A DNA stretch of 64,000 nucleotides from the NCBI GenBank assembly GCA_030522415.1, contig CM060118.1:17562151-17626150 (forward strand), in the 5' to 3' direction. The notes under the pieces were generated by a model. The model had not been told where the DNA came from and searched no databases. It worked only from the letters and a program-made list of their open reading frames with translations. This document shows positions 1-9,452 of this stretch, one piece after another. The DNA comes from Channallabes apus. Its lineage: Eukaryota; Chordata; Actinopteri; Siluriformes; Clariidae. A program made the translations under genes and the position numbers. Positions within the stretch are counted from its first letter, which is position 1. Each line of letters begins with the position of its first letter.

Positions 1-194
1 GAGGAATGTCCGCCGTTCAAGACCCCATGTAATCTGTCATTATAGAATCATCATCATATGAGGATAAGCACATTTACTGTATATTCAACTGATTTTTAAC
101 AATGCTTATTGTCCCTAAGCACCTTTACAGAATAAATAAATGGAAATAAATGAGAAAAATGTAAGTAAATATGTATAAATTCTAATCATCAGTT

Positions 195-330
195 TGTCAA
201 AGTACAAACAAGGTCTCTGACACTAACAGTTCACTCAGGTACCATTTATTGCTTTATAGGTAAATAGTAGTATTTTAAAATCAAGGTGCAATTTCACTGG
301 GATAAGATTGGGGTCATGTGCTCATCCTCT
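195..330 (-). mobile_element. Decayed L2-type LINE fragment (RT C-terminal region)
   Basis: The stretch aligns by eye with the minus-strand LINE at about 50,570-50,700, sharing blocks such as agtagtattttaaaatcaa and a following gtgctcatcctct-like block. It has many substitutions and no open frame, so it is an old relic. The flanks (1-194 and 331-403) hold nothing I recognise. Confidence 0.6.
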
Positions 331-405
331 GCGTAACAAATGCATGGCCTAGGTCCTCTGCATCATGTAGTGACATTATATTATATTAAGAATATAAGAA
401 TATAA

Positions 406-407
<2 letters not shown>

Positions 408-495
<88 letters not shown>
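408..495. repeat. (TA)n microsatellite, left part
   Basis: Uninterrupted TA dinucleotides. The run continues at 2458 after the Gypsy insertion, so the element landed inside one longer TA tract. Confidence 0.97.
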
Positions 496-498
<3 letters not shown>

Positions 499-744
499 GG
501 CGTGGGCGGGCCGGCGGCTGACGACCGTCATGCTTTGCGGGGGTTTTCTCTGTCTCTACCATGAGAGAGAAGGGTGTTTGGGTTAGTGGCTTCGGCCAAG
601 TTGGGTGTGTGTATGTGTGTGTGCTTGACCTGTGTATGTGTGCTTGTGCTGAGAGTTAATAAACTACTCCCCAGCCATTTGCATTGGGGAGCAAGTAAGC
701 TCACTCGTCCTCCAAGATCCCTGCTAGTGTCGAAAAACGCTACA
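496..744 (+). repeat. 5' LTR of compact Gypsy element
   Basis: Starts TGTGGCGTGG and ends CGCTACA, the usual TG...CA form. A taataaact polyadenylation-type signal lies near 657. It matches 2209-2457 except for one substitution. Confidence 0.95.
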
Positions 745-745
745 T

Positions 746-762
746 TGGTGTCAGAAGTGGGA
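746..762 (+). promoter_or_regulatory. Primer binding site, tRNA-Leu type
   Basis: TGGTGTCAGAAGTGGGA lies one base after the LTR and is complementary to the 3' end of a vertebrate tRNA-Leu (...TCTGACA plus CCA). Its last base is the A of the gag ATG, so priming site and start codon overlap. Confidence 0.85.
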
Positions 763-1886
763 TGGAGAATTTAGAGTTCGAGCGAACGGCGGAGGACCTG
801 CGAAAGATTCAGGAGGGCCGCCGAGTTGCAGCACGACTCCGCAAGAAGCATCTCCCGGATGGAGCAAGTGCCAGCAAAACGGCACGACAGAAATGGAGCG
901 GTGAGATGAGGATCCCGGCACTGGATCTCGGAACGGAGCCCAACGGTGACGCTGCGCAAGTGTCGGAGCAAGCTACAGCTCCGTGCCGGCGATGTGCGCT
1001 GCAGCTGCGCCTTCCCTCCTACAACGGCGCCGTCGAGCCCTACGCGTTCTTCGCCCAAGTGGAGCTAGCCGCCGACTTCGCATGCTGGTCTCCGGCGGAA
1101 ACGGCCGTAAGGGTTGCACTCTCGCTGAAGGGCGACGCGCTCCGGGCATTGGAAGACCTCCGGGCCGATGATCGGAAGGACTGGGCAAAGCTTCGCGAGT
1201 CGCTTCACCTCCGGTTCGGCACCGGTGACCGTCAAGAAGCAGCGTGCGAGGAGCTGGAGGTCCGCGAGCGGCGCGCATCTGAGCCACTGGGCGCGTTCGC
1301 CATGGACTTAAGCGGCCTGGCGCGCCGGGGCTATCCAAAATGCGAGCCCAAGAAGCAGGAAGAGTTAGCTTATCACGCATTTCTTCGAGGACTCCGACCG
1401 CCGCGGCTCCGTGAGCACACCAGGTTGGCAGCACCAGCTTCCCTCACCGAGGCGCTACGCGCAGCACAGCGCGCTGAACCCATAACTGCGGTGCATCACG
1501 GCGAAAGAGCCGAGCGATCGCCCGCAGCTCGGGGGCACTCGGTAGGTGAATCTAGCCGGGGACAGGGCTACCCGTCACGGCTAGACAGCGGAAAAGTCTC
1601 TGGGGTTTTTCCTGGGACTGAGGGACAGCGTACCCCAGCAGCCGTCGGACGAGCGCCGGTGGTCGTGCCAGGTGAACCTCCGGGCAGCAAAGCGCGTCGA
1701 AGGAAAGAGCGCGTGTGCCGAGTTACTCCCTCGCCGAGAGCATCGCCCGCAGTCATTTCACCTGCGCCGCCGCTGGTAAAGAAGGGCCCCACCCAGCGCT
1801 CGCGGGCACCGCTGCAGGACTTGCGGGTGGGGGCACCTGTGGAGCGTGGACACTCACAGCCAGGAGCGAGGCTTTGCTGCTGGTGA
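762..1886 (+). CDS. gag: Gag-like protein of the compact Gypsy element, with fused pol scraps
   Basis: A 374-residue open frame starting at the ATG that overlaps the primer site. Residues 1-45 are basic and charged. Residues about 80-235 resemble a retrotransposon Gag core (RLPSYNGAVEPYAFF, then a long helical charged region), which would form the particle that packages element RNA. No CCHC zinc knuckle is seen; the C-terminal part is instead rich in Arg, Ser and Pro. From about residue 315 the frame runs through deletion scars into segments homologous to the start of the integrase frame (about residues 8-20) and to its zinc-finger end (TQRSRAPLQDLRVG) of the copy at 30-34 kb. It then ends out of frame at CCW. 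The Gag part is longer than in the other copy, which lost about 80 residues here. The call as Gag rests on position and on that second copy. Confidence 0.8.
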   Translation: MENLEFERTAEDLRKIQEGRRVAARLRKKHLPDGASASKTARQKWSGEMRIPALDLGTEPNGDAAQVSEQATAPCRRCALQLRLPSYNGAVEPYAFFAQVELAADFACWSPAETAVRVALSLKGDALRALEDLRADDRKDWAKLRESLHLRFGTGDRQEAACEELEVRERRASEPLGAFAMDLSGLARRGYPKCEPKKQEELAYHAFLRGLRPPRLREHTRLAAPASLTEALRAAQRAEPITAVHHGERAERSPAARGHSVGESSRGQGYPSRLDSGKVSGVFPGTEGQRTPAAVGRAPVVVPGEPPGSKARRRKERVCRVTPSPRASPAVISPAPPLVKKGPTQRSRAPLQDLRVGAPVERGHSQPGARLCCW

Positions 1887-2277
1887 GCAGGTGTGGGTGT
1901 GTTCCGGAAGGAAGAGAGGGCGTTCACCCAAGCTCATGTCTCACTGGGTGGGCCCCTGTACGGTAATCGCTCAGCTCGCCGAGTTCATTTACCGGGTGCG
2001 GTTGGCGGGGCGGGCGCGAGTGTTGCTCCACCGAGACCGTCTTGCGCCTTACCAGCCGCACGCCGGCGAGACATCGAACTCTGCGGAGGCCGAACCGCCT
2101 CCGGGACAATGTGCACTACAACAGGACCCCGTGAACGCCGACCGCCTTCACGCCTCCAAGACTGAGCGTCATGGTGACCGGGGACGGTCACAGCTCGGGT
2201 GGGGGCAGTGTGGCGTGGGCGGGCCGGCGGCTGACGACCGTCATGCTTTGCGGGGGTTTTCTCTGTCTCTACCATGA
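1846..2277 (+). pseudogene. Integrase C-terminal tail remnant of the compact Gypsy element
   Basis: In the frame +1 to gag, the translation has GEQVWVCSGRKRGRSPKL followed by MSHWVGPCTV. This matches the GPY/F-type C-terminal region of the integrase at 30-31.7 kb. The catalytic core and zinc finger are absent, so it cannot integrate. The frame stays open into the 3' LTR only by chance. A segment downstream of the GPC motif that the longer copy lost is preserved here. Confidence 0.75.
2197..2208 (+). promoter_or_regulatory. Polypurine tract
   Basis: GGGTGGGGGCAG directly before the 3' LTR is the expected plus-strand primer position. The same G-rich block precedes the LTR of the relative (complement at 30,286-30,297). 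Confidence 0.6.
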
Positions 2278-2454
2278 GCGAGAAGGGTGTTTGGGTTAGT
2301 GGCTTCGGCCAAGTTGGGTGTGTGTATGTGTGTGTGCTTGACCTGTGTATGTGTGCTTGTGCTGAGAGTTAATAAACTACTCCCCAGCCATTTGCATTGG
2401 GGAGCAAGTAAGCTCACTCGTCCTCCAAGATCCCTGCTAGTGTCGAAAAACGCT

Positions 2455-2457
<3 letters not shown>
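2209..2457 (+). repeat. 3' LTR of compact Gypsy element
   Basis: 249 bp, same ends as the 5' LTR, with one substitution between the pair. Confidence 0.95.

Positions 2458-2528
<71 letters not shown>
2458..2528. repeat. (TA)n microsatellite, right part
   Basis: Continuation of the TA run interrupted by the Gypsy element. Translations through it give meaningless Tyr-Ile repeats. Confidence 0.97.
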
Positions 2529-2529
<1 letters not shown>

Positions 2530-2542
2530 TGTATACAGTAGT

Positions 2543-3028
2543 ACAGGCCAAAAGTTAGGAGACACCTTCTCATCTATCTGTCAATGTGTTTTTCTTTATT
2601 TTCATGACATTGGTAGATTCTCACTGAAGGCATCAAAACTATGAATGAAGACGTGTGGAATTATGTACTTAACAAAAAAAGGTCTCCACAGTCACTGGAC
2701 CTGAACCCAAGCGAGATGGTTTGGAGTGAGCTGGACCGCAGAGTGAAGGCAAAGGGGCTAACAAGTGCTAAACACCTCTGGGAACTTCTTCAAGACTGTT
2801 GGAAACCATTTCAGGTGACTACCTCTTGAAGCTCATCGAGAGAATGCCAAGAGTGTGTAAAGCAGTAATCAGAGCAAAGGGTGGCTATTTTGAAGAAACT
2901 GGAATATAAAACATGTTTTCAGTTATTTCACCTTTTTTTGTTAAGTACATAATTCCACATGTGTTCATTCATAGTTTTTATGCCTTCAGTGAGAATCTAC
3001 CAATGTAAATGGTGATGAAAATAAAGAG
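2543..3028 (+). mobile_element. Internally deleted Tc1-like transposon
   Basis: Two inverted arms share the block around gattctcactgaaggc and ggaattatgtacttaac (about 2615-2680 and 2935-3005 in opposite sense). Between them only the C-terminal end of a Tc1 transposase remains. The outer end of the right arm is missing. The flanking ACTGTATACAGTA stretch at the left could include a TA target. Confidence 0.8.
2641..2829 (+). pseudogene. Tc1 transposase C-terminal fragment
   Basis: The translation contains SPQSLDLNPSEMVWSELDRR, a recognisable Tc1/mariner block that normally carries the last acidic residue of the DDE triad in SPDLNPIE form. The usual SPD is SLD here. No DNA-binding domain and no first or second catalytic Asp are present, and a stop follows after about 62 residues. 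The remaining frame after the stop still reads like the usual C-terminal end (RVCKAVIRAKGGYFEETGI), so the stop is a mutation within homologous sequence. It is a fossil and cannot transpose. Confidence 0.75.
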
Positions 3029-4454
3029 ACAATTAGTAATATTATCTATCTATTATCTATGAAAGACTGGAAACAGCAATCAATCCAAGGTCTTTTACTG
3101 CTGCACATGAAAAAGAAAGGGACAACCAAAGATACTTTGCTATCAGAAAGCTTACTTCTAGCTGCATGTGGTCCTAGTACCAGTAATGCTGTCTTGTCAG
3201 AATTAAGAAGAAGGAACTTATTAGCCTGCCAGTGGTTACATTCCTCAACTTTACTTAACTGGTGTCTCTCATCTTGCTTTGCTGAGACAAGTAACTGACA
3301 TCAGCATGACACTGCTGTATACTGTACCATCCTTATGTTGCACAAAGATAAAATATAGAGGGAAAACAGCAGTGGGACTAAAACAGAATCTTCTGGAATG
3401 CCAATCGTGACTTTAGTACATGAATGGTCATCATTTACATCTACAAACTGATAACGATGGACCTGAGGACAGTTCTCTTAACTCCCTGAGCATTTTCTAA
3501 ACTGCCAAGGAGAATAGTATGATTTCTGGCATCAAAATCTACACTAAGGTTAAGCAACACAAGCAAGGAGACACAACCCTGATCAGGGGCCAGTAACAGG
3601 TTATATACCACTTTTCTGTCTTTGAGCTGATGTCAGAAAGGAGACTGGAAGGATCCAAAAGCAGAACACAACAGAGGTTGTCTATAAAGATTTTAATAAA
3701 AGTTCCGCTAAGTGAAATTAGTTCAGTCTCTTGAAGGAGAGTAAAACATTCTGATGTGATATAGTTAGTCTATTACCTGCAGGAATATTTATTTAATTGT
3801 CTGTTTTTAAAGTCAGATTTATTTTTTATTTTTTATTTTTTTTTACCGCCTATTTTAAATTTTGTTATGAAATATTCCTCACTACTACATTATTGGTGTG
3901 CATGCTTCTTTGGATGTCTTACAGTATTCCTAATTCATTTTGCTACAGTTTAAAAAAAGAATCTAGAGTTATTTTTGCTATCTTCTAGAGATTTGTTGTT
4001 CTTACAGCACTAAGAGCTTTTTTTTTTATTTTATTTTTTACAGTTTTATTTCTTTTTCCATTATGTTTGATATACTACTAATTGAGTAGACACAATTTAC
4101 ATTCTAGTTTTTGAGTTGCTTGTTTTAAGGTATGCCATTATTTAAGTTATGTCAGGTTATCATTACAGTATAACATATTAATATTCTAAAAAAAATTTAA
4201 GTGGGGCTACATTATCTAGGGTATTATAGAATATTGACTTTAAACATTCAGTCACCTGATCGAGTACTGTGAGGTCAGACAGCAACCCAAACATAGTTGA
4301 TAACTTTGGAAGATTACTGATAAAGCTCTGTGCAGTTAATATGACTATGTTTTATGCAGCAGTTTAGCAATTCACATACATTATTACAAGGACACACTTT
4401 ACATGACATGAGATAATGATCTGAGATAACTTTGGGCAGTGCAAATGTCACAAT

Positions 4455-5097
4455 CAGTGGCGGTTTTAGCTGCCCAGGGCGGCATTTTTTCATGTCACGT
4501 GGGGGGCGGCACATGAACCAGGAGGAAAAAACAATAATCTGTGCCGCTAAGAGGTTTTCTTTCATTCATTCATTCATTTTCTATACCGCTTAATCCTGTG
4601 TTCAGGGTCGCGGGGGACCTGGAGCCTATCCCAGGAGACTTCGGGCACTAGGCGGGGTACACCCTGGACAGGGTGCCAATCCATCGCAGGGCACACACAT
4701 ACACACATTCACACACCCAATCACATCCTACGGGCAATTTTAGGAACGCCAATTAGCCTAACCTGCATATCTTTGAACTGTGGGAGGAAACCGGAGTACC
4801 CGGAGGAAACCCACCAAGCACGGGGAGTCCATGCACACAGAGACGGGAATCGAGCCTGGCCGGGGAATCGAACCCAGACCCTGGAGGTGCAAGGCGACAG
4901 TGCTAACCACTACACCACCATGCCGCCTAAGCGGTTTTCTATCATCTATTATACCTGCGCGGCGCCCGTGGCGCCCCTGCTGCTGAAGGAGCCGCACAGA
5001 AGCTGAGCAAGCGGAGAGGAGAGGCGATTACGGGGTGGGGGGGAGGCGCCGGGAGGGAGTCTCACCCAGGGAGCAATTCAGTGTAGAACCGCCACTG
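4455..5097. mobile_element. hAT-like non-autonomous DNA element (contains a SINE)
   Basis: Ends are CAGTGGCGGTTTTAG at the left and GTAGAACCGCCACTG at the right, an inverted pair with one extra base. The flanking 8 bp, gtcacaat (4447-4454) and atcacaat (5098-5105), differ at one site, which fits the 8-bp duplication of hAT elements. It encodes no transposase. A second, partial copy lies in the opposite sense at 28,346-28,633. Confidence 0.85.
4561..4927 (-). mobile_element. tRNA-derived SINE in the hAT-like element
   Basis: Read on the minus strand it begins GGCGGCATGGTGGTGTAGTG with a pol III A-box-like GGTGTAGTGG, then a B-box-like GGTTCGATTCC, and ends in an (ATGA)n-type tail (attcattcattc on the plus strand). 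It is flanked by taagaggttttct (4548-4560) and taagcggttttct (4928-4940), a 13-bp duplication with one mismatch. It is the same family as 29,568-29,930. Confidence 0.88.
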
Positions 5098-5150
5098 ATC
5101 ACAATAGTTTCTATATTTAATCCAAAAAAAATTTGATCCAAAAGTTAGTA

Positions 5151-5399
5151 TAAGTAGTAGTAAGGATTTACAGTATAATATGAAGAGAACCAAATCATTA
5201 TGCTTCCTGACTCCTTATGTGGTACGATACCCTGTATACATCCAAGCCATTTGTGTCTTATGCAACCCTTTTGTTTTGCTACCCTGTGACCTGTGACGTA
5301 GCTTCCTGTTTTTGTATCGTTGCCGCAAAAGTTTCCCATTTCTATCAGCGTTTAAACTACATCGCTTTATAGAATAATAATATTAATAGCAACTAGCTT
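5151..5399. other. Unassigned DNA before the L2 LINE
   Basis: No recognisable gene or repeat. Part of it may be the 5' untranslated region of the LINE that follows, whose start I cannot fix. Confidence 0.4.
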
Positions 5400-5530
5400 T
5401 TACATCTCCATACTATTCGGCTTCGCCTTTTTTCTGCAATTTTTGGAGAACGCGCGAGTTTCCTCGTCTAAAAACAACAAACGGAATTCATCTCCAAACA
5501 ACTAAACCTCCGACACAGAGGTACGTTATA

Positions 5531-6436
5531 ATGTCTACCATTCAGCTTGTTCAGTGTGTAGAGTGCAGGATGTTGAGACATTCTTCCTCCGTCATTAGCG
5601 ATAATTTTATTTGTGATAGGTGTGTGTTAGTGAGCACTCTGACGGAGAAGATATCAGTATTAGAGGAGCACATCCAGACTTTAGAGAGTGTTAGACAGTG
5701 TGAGAGCAGCGTTATTCCTGTAGCGGACAGTCTGGGTGCCACAGGCGGAGATAAACAGCCCCCGACTCCGGCATTAGAGCCCTCACAGCGGGGCGAGTGG
5801 GTGACGACTCGGTGGCATACTTGTTCAGCCAAAGCTAACGCTAAGGCTAGCCCACCGGAACACACCTCCTCTGCGCTTCACGTGTCCAACAGGTTTGCTC
5901 TCCTCAGTGCTGCACCCGCTGAGAAACCTGAAAGAGCTCTGGTTATAGGAGACTCTATACTGAGGCACGTGACATTAGCTAGACCTTTAGGGGCGCCAGC
6001 GGCAGTGGTTAGGTGTATCCCGGGAGCCAGAGCACCGGACATAGCAGGTAATCTTAGGGCTCTAGGACAGCACAGGTTCTCTAAGATAGTGGTACATGCT
6101 GGAGCTAACGATATACGCCTTCGTCAGTCAGAGGTTAGTAAGAGTAACTTTACAGAGGTGTTTAAATTAGCGAAGGCGATGTCCGATGAAGTAGTATGCT
6201 CTGGTCCCATCCCAATGAGACGTGGTGACATAGCTTACAGCAGGTTATGGTCGCTGAACCGCTGGATGTCCAGGTGGTGCTCCAAAAATAATGTGGGCTA
6301 CATAGACAATTGGAAGACCTTTGAGGGCAAAGCTGGCCTGTTAGGGCGGGACGGTGTCCATCCCACTCGGGAAGGTGCTGCTCTCATTTCCTGTAGTATA
6401 GCTCATAGTCTCAGTAGAGGTCTAGTTAATCGGTGA
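5531..6436 (+). CDS. LINE ORF1 protein with zinc-finger-like motif, coiled coil and SGNH/GDSL esterase-like domain
   Basis: A 301-residue intact frame. Residues 9-31 have a C-x2-C...C-x2-C pattern (C9, C12, C28, C31). Residues about 36-57 look like a short coiled coil (LTEKISVLEEHIQTLESV). Residues 135-298 carry SGNH hydrolase blocks: GDSIL with the likely nucleophile at S142, GAND at 191-194 and DGVHP at 274-278 with the Asp/His pair. ORF1 proteins of L2/CR1 elements that bear such esterase domains bind RNA and are thought to act with membranes or lipids during retrotransposition; that role is family knowledge. The start is the first ATG after an in-frame gap, and ORF2 follows in a different frame about 90 bp later. 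All blocks seem kept although the partner ORF2 is dead. Confidence 0.87.
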   Translation: MSTIQLVQCVECRMLRHSSSVISDNFICDRCVLVSTLTEKISVLEEHIQTLESVRQCESSVIPVADSLGATGGDKQPPTPALEPSQRGEWVTTRWHTCSAKANAKASPPEHTSSALHVSNRFALLSAAPAEKPERALVIGDSILRHVTLARPLGAPAAVVRCIPGARAPDIAGNLRALGQHRFSKIVVHAGANDIRLRQSEVSKSNFTEVFKLAKAMSDEVVCSGPIPMRRGDIAYSRLWSLNRWMSRWCSKNNVGYIDNWKTFEGKAGLLGRDGVHPTREGAALISCSIAHSLSRGLVNR

Positions 6437-6524
6437 TGATCCAGAGCCCAGGCCAGGGAGCAGACAGACAGGCTAAACCAACCGTCTGCTAGCTGCATAG
6501 AGTTGTCACTCAGGGTTCACCATA

Positions 6525-7034
6525 TTGAGACTGTGTCTGTTCCGCGATCTAAGCAAAAATATAGAAAGACTCAAAGTCTGTTTCATTAATCTAATTAACA
6601 CAAAGACCACAAACTCGGATCATACTGAATGCGCAGCCGGCAACTCTGATCTGAAGCTAGGATTGTTAAATATTAGATCTCTCGCATCAAAAGCAGTTAT
6701 TGTTAATGAAATTATCACAGATCAGGCGTTTAATATACTCTGTTTAACTGAAACATGGGTTAAACAGGATGAGTATGTAGCTCTAAATGAGGCTAGTCCT
6801 CCTGGATACAGCTACATACACCAGCCTCGGTTAACTGGTAGAGGAGGAGGCGTCGCAGTTATTCATGATGATTATCTGTCTATCGTACAAAAACACGGAC
6901 ACAAATTTAACTCATTTGAAATTCTTTATAGTAACATAAGTATACTTAAGCATATTAAGTCAGCTCAGTCGATTCCACTAATTATAATTTACAGACCGCC
7001 AGGGCCGTATTCTGAATTTCTTAGTGAATTTGCG
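6525..7034 (+). pseudogene. LINE ORF2 endonuclease domain, N-terminal half
   Basis: The translation includes LKLGLLNIRSLASKAVIVNE, then CLTETWVKQDE and RGGGVAVIH, typical of the apurinic-endonuclease-like domain that nicks the target DNA at the start of retrotransposition. The frame continues in homologous sequence up to LSEFA and is then replaced by DIRS sequence at 7035. The domain resumes at 11,590 with the GDFNIHFE block. Residues before LKLG (6525-6650) do not match the other copies and may be 5' untranslated or ORF1-ORF2 linker, so the true start is unclear. Confidence 0.82.
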
Positions 7035-7231
7035 GTTCCTTTTCAAGGCTACACTCGATGCTGCGTGAAAACGCTATGGGAACCAGTTTGTTGCGTTGCC
7101 GGTCGTTGAAGCATGCTGTGAAAACACGCCAAAGTTTTTGGCTATATATAACCTCGACAGGTGACGTCATCTGATTAGATGTACTGTAGGTGGAGGTTAT
7201 AAAAACAGGTGAGCCGGCAACAACCTCAGAT
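7035..7231 (+). repeat. DIRS left inverted terminal repeat
   Basis: Starts GTTCCTTTTCAAGG and runs to cctcagat. The complement appears at 10,834-10,914 and, beyond a solo LTR, at 11,459-11,530. It contains a TATA-like gctatatataacc block. Confidence 0.85.
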
Positions 7232-7930
7232 CATTTGTCTTCAGAGCCTTGTTGTGAAGCGTGGTTGTGATAAATCAGCAAAATAATAAGGTGTTTAACT
7301 CACCAATTTGACGAGTTTAAATCCCTCCGTGTGTGATAATCCATATCGGAGTGCGATCCCTACACTGCTTCGACTAGTGCAAGCTGCGAGCCGCCGCGCA
7401 TTCCTGGCTTAAAACTTGTGCATCTGACAGAGCTGCGGCAGACGGAGGTAAGAAAACTCCTTTCTCCCGCGTTGTCATCACGAGGATTCCTCTCTTGTTT
7501 ACCAGAGATGAAAATAGCCTTAAGCACTTAAAAAAAAAAAAAAAAAAAAAAAACCCAAGCAGTAGACGGCAGCTTCTGTCGGGTGGCCGGGGGGCGGAGC
7601 CTCAATGATGCTCTCTCCCCCCCCACACCCTCTTATCTCTCTTCATATGAGTTAACCCTTTCATGGAGTAAGCTGTATTCATGCTGTGTTTTTCCTGCCA
7701 TCGACTTATTTGTTTATTTAAATATAGTCGATGTGGAAACGCGGGATTGTATGATGACGCCCAGATAGCAGAGACGCTGCACAGGCTATCTCTCTCCTGG
7801 GACATCATCCTCCCTGGTAAGCTTATACTTCCTTTCTAGCTGTGTAGACTTTTATCTTCCCTAGAGGGAAAAGCTTTTCAGGCAGTGGGTCAGCTTGGTG
7901 CTCCACTGCACACAGGAGGTCAGACTGATT

Positions 7931-7931
7931 A

Positions 7932-7976
<45 letters not shown>

Positions 7977-7977
7977 G
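7931..7977. repeat. (TA)n microsatellite in the DIRS element
   Basis: TA repeats with one TG interruption next to an A run. A poly(A) of about 24 also occurs at 7529-7552. The region 7232-8119 should hold the DIRS ORF1, but I see no convincing frame. Confidence 0.85.
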
Positions 7978-8119
7978 GGAGAGGCACCCAGAATTCCTTT
8001 TTAACGAATAAGTGTTCTCCCTGGCACCCCCAGGAGGTCGGTGTTTTGCTCCGCCTTGCTCTGGTGTTTCGGGCAACATCAGTCTCCAATAGGCTGTTAG
8101 TTCTTCGGTTTTTCCTGCC

Positions 8120-9410
8120 ATGCTTCAGGATGCCGAACATCTAACACCCCCCATCCCCCCCCGTTTAACCAAGCTGCCGAAACTTTTGCCCTTTTATGAG
8201 AAACTGGCAGCGTGGAAGCTACTGCCAAGTATATCTCCTTGGGTACTAAGCACTGGAGAGAGGAACTACAGGATTCAGTTCTCACTTCACCTTCTGTGTT
8301 TTCAATGGCGTGGCCTCCACTTCCATGAAACCAGAAAGTGCGCATCTGCTGACGAGCTGCCGGGGAAGGGGGCCATGGAACATGTTCCCCCACCAGACAG
8401 TGAGTCAGGCTACTACAGTCGGTATTCTTGGTTCCCAAGAGGAACGGGGGCTGTGTCCAATATTTCAGAAACATTGCCACAACACAGGGAGATCCTGAGG
8501 TTCGCTTTCAGGGGCGAAGCTTACCAGTATCGGGTCCTTCCATTGGTCTAGCTCACCCGCACACATACAAAATGCACGGATTTAGCCCTGGTTCTTATGG
8601 GAGTCCCAGGGCATCCGGTGGCTAGTGCTTCGACATCAGCATGTCGTCCTAGCTCATCTCTGTTCTCAGGACTGGGACCAAACGCCACGAAAGCGTGCTC
8701 TTTCCTGTGCAGAGGACAACACATTGGGTGCCATATGGGATTCAGTCGTAAGCAGGCACAGCTGTCTCCCGCTCGTATCGAACCCATTCTCAACACCCTC
8801 AAGGAAAACAAGCTAGACCAGAAAGTGACCTTCACTTTCAGACATCCTAGCTCTCATGGCAGCTGTATCCACGGTGACACCTTTAGGCCTTCTGCACATG
8901 AGAGCATTCTAAGTTGTGGCTAAGAACCAGGGGGCCAATCCCCAATATGGGTTACGCGCCAGGTGCTTCGTACCCTTTCTACGTGGTTCAGACCCAGGTC
9001 TCTACTCTGGGTCCCACTCTAAGTTCATCTTGTCATCGCTGAGGCTAACGACAGATGCTTCCCTCACAGGCTGGGGTGCGGTCTCTGATGACCGTCCAGC
9101 CCAAGGGAGCTGGAGAGTAATTGCCTCGAGATGATGGCTCTATTTCTGGCCCTAAAGCACTTCCTCCAGCAGTTGAACGGCTGCCATGTCCTAGTGCGGT
9201 GGACAACACTATGGCAGTCTCATACAGTATATTATCGCCAGGGCGGACTGTGCTCGCGCCGCTAACAGCTAGCGCACCAGGTTCCTGTCCCTCAGAGCGA
9301 TTTACATTCCAGCATGGATGCGGGAGCAGTAGTACTGTCCAGTCTATCTCTGACACACGGGGAATGGTAACCCCACTCCGAAGTAGTCAGGGAGAGATTT
9401 TCATGTAGCA
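8120..9410 (+). pseudogene. DIRS reverse transcriptase and RNase H remnant
   Basis: Translations in shifting frames show FRFAFRGEAYQYRVLPLV-like and LSPARIEPILNTLKENKLDQ blocks of the DIRS RT, then TTDASLTGWGAVSDDRPAQG and LALKHFLQQL of RNase H. The segment encoding the NYIDDWL catalytic block, present in the second DIRS at about 47,511-47,530 on the minus strand, is deleted near 8615. Between 8440 and 8480 there is also a large loss of the finger/palm region. The order RT then RNase H then recombinase is normal for DIRS. It is not functional. Confidence 0.82.
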
Positions 9411-9452
9411 AGGCGGACCTCTTGCCTTCTAAGATATGCTTCGCCTTTTACT

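Larger units (their letters stand above)
496..2457 (+). mobile_element. Compact non-autonomous Ty3/Gypsy LTR element (gag kept, pol deleted)
   Basis: A 1,962-bp element bounded by two 249-bp LTRs that I can tell apart at only one base (agagag versus agcgag near 563 and 2276). It has a tRNA-Leu type primer site, an open gag frame and a purine-rich tract before the 3' LTR. Compared with the longer relative at 30,048-40,181, protease, RT, RNase H and the integrase core are missing. Only short scraps of the region before integrase, of the integrase zinc-finger end and of its C-terminal tail remain. The flanking ATAT on both sides fits a 4-bp duplication but is uninformative in a TA repeat. The near-identical LTRs suggest a recent insertion, so movement would have needed enzymes supplied in trans. 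Confidence 0.93.
3070..5150 (-). mobile_element. Old L2-type LINE ORF2 relic, interrupted by hAT-like element
   Basis: Minus-strand relic that parallels the LINE copy at 50.9-52.6 kb. Matching landmarks include the blocks around 3200-3290, 3350-3480 and 3560-3590, the ctaagagct block near 4010, and the ggggctacattatct block near 4204. It resumes at about 5106 after the hAT-like insertion (tatatttaatcc corresponds to tatacttaatcc of the other copy). No open frame survives. Stretches between these landmarks (3600-4000) have drifted, with A/T-rich additions. Confidence 0.7.

Noticed and set aside
2241..2573. Open frame of alternating Tyr and Ile
   Set aside because: It is only the TA microsatellite read in frame, with LTR sequence attached.
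8120..8551. 143-codon frame as a novel protein
   Set aside because: It matches the RT region of the second DIRS at 47.6-48.1 kb with a deletion in the middle.
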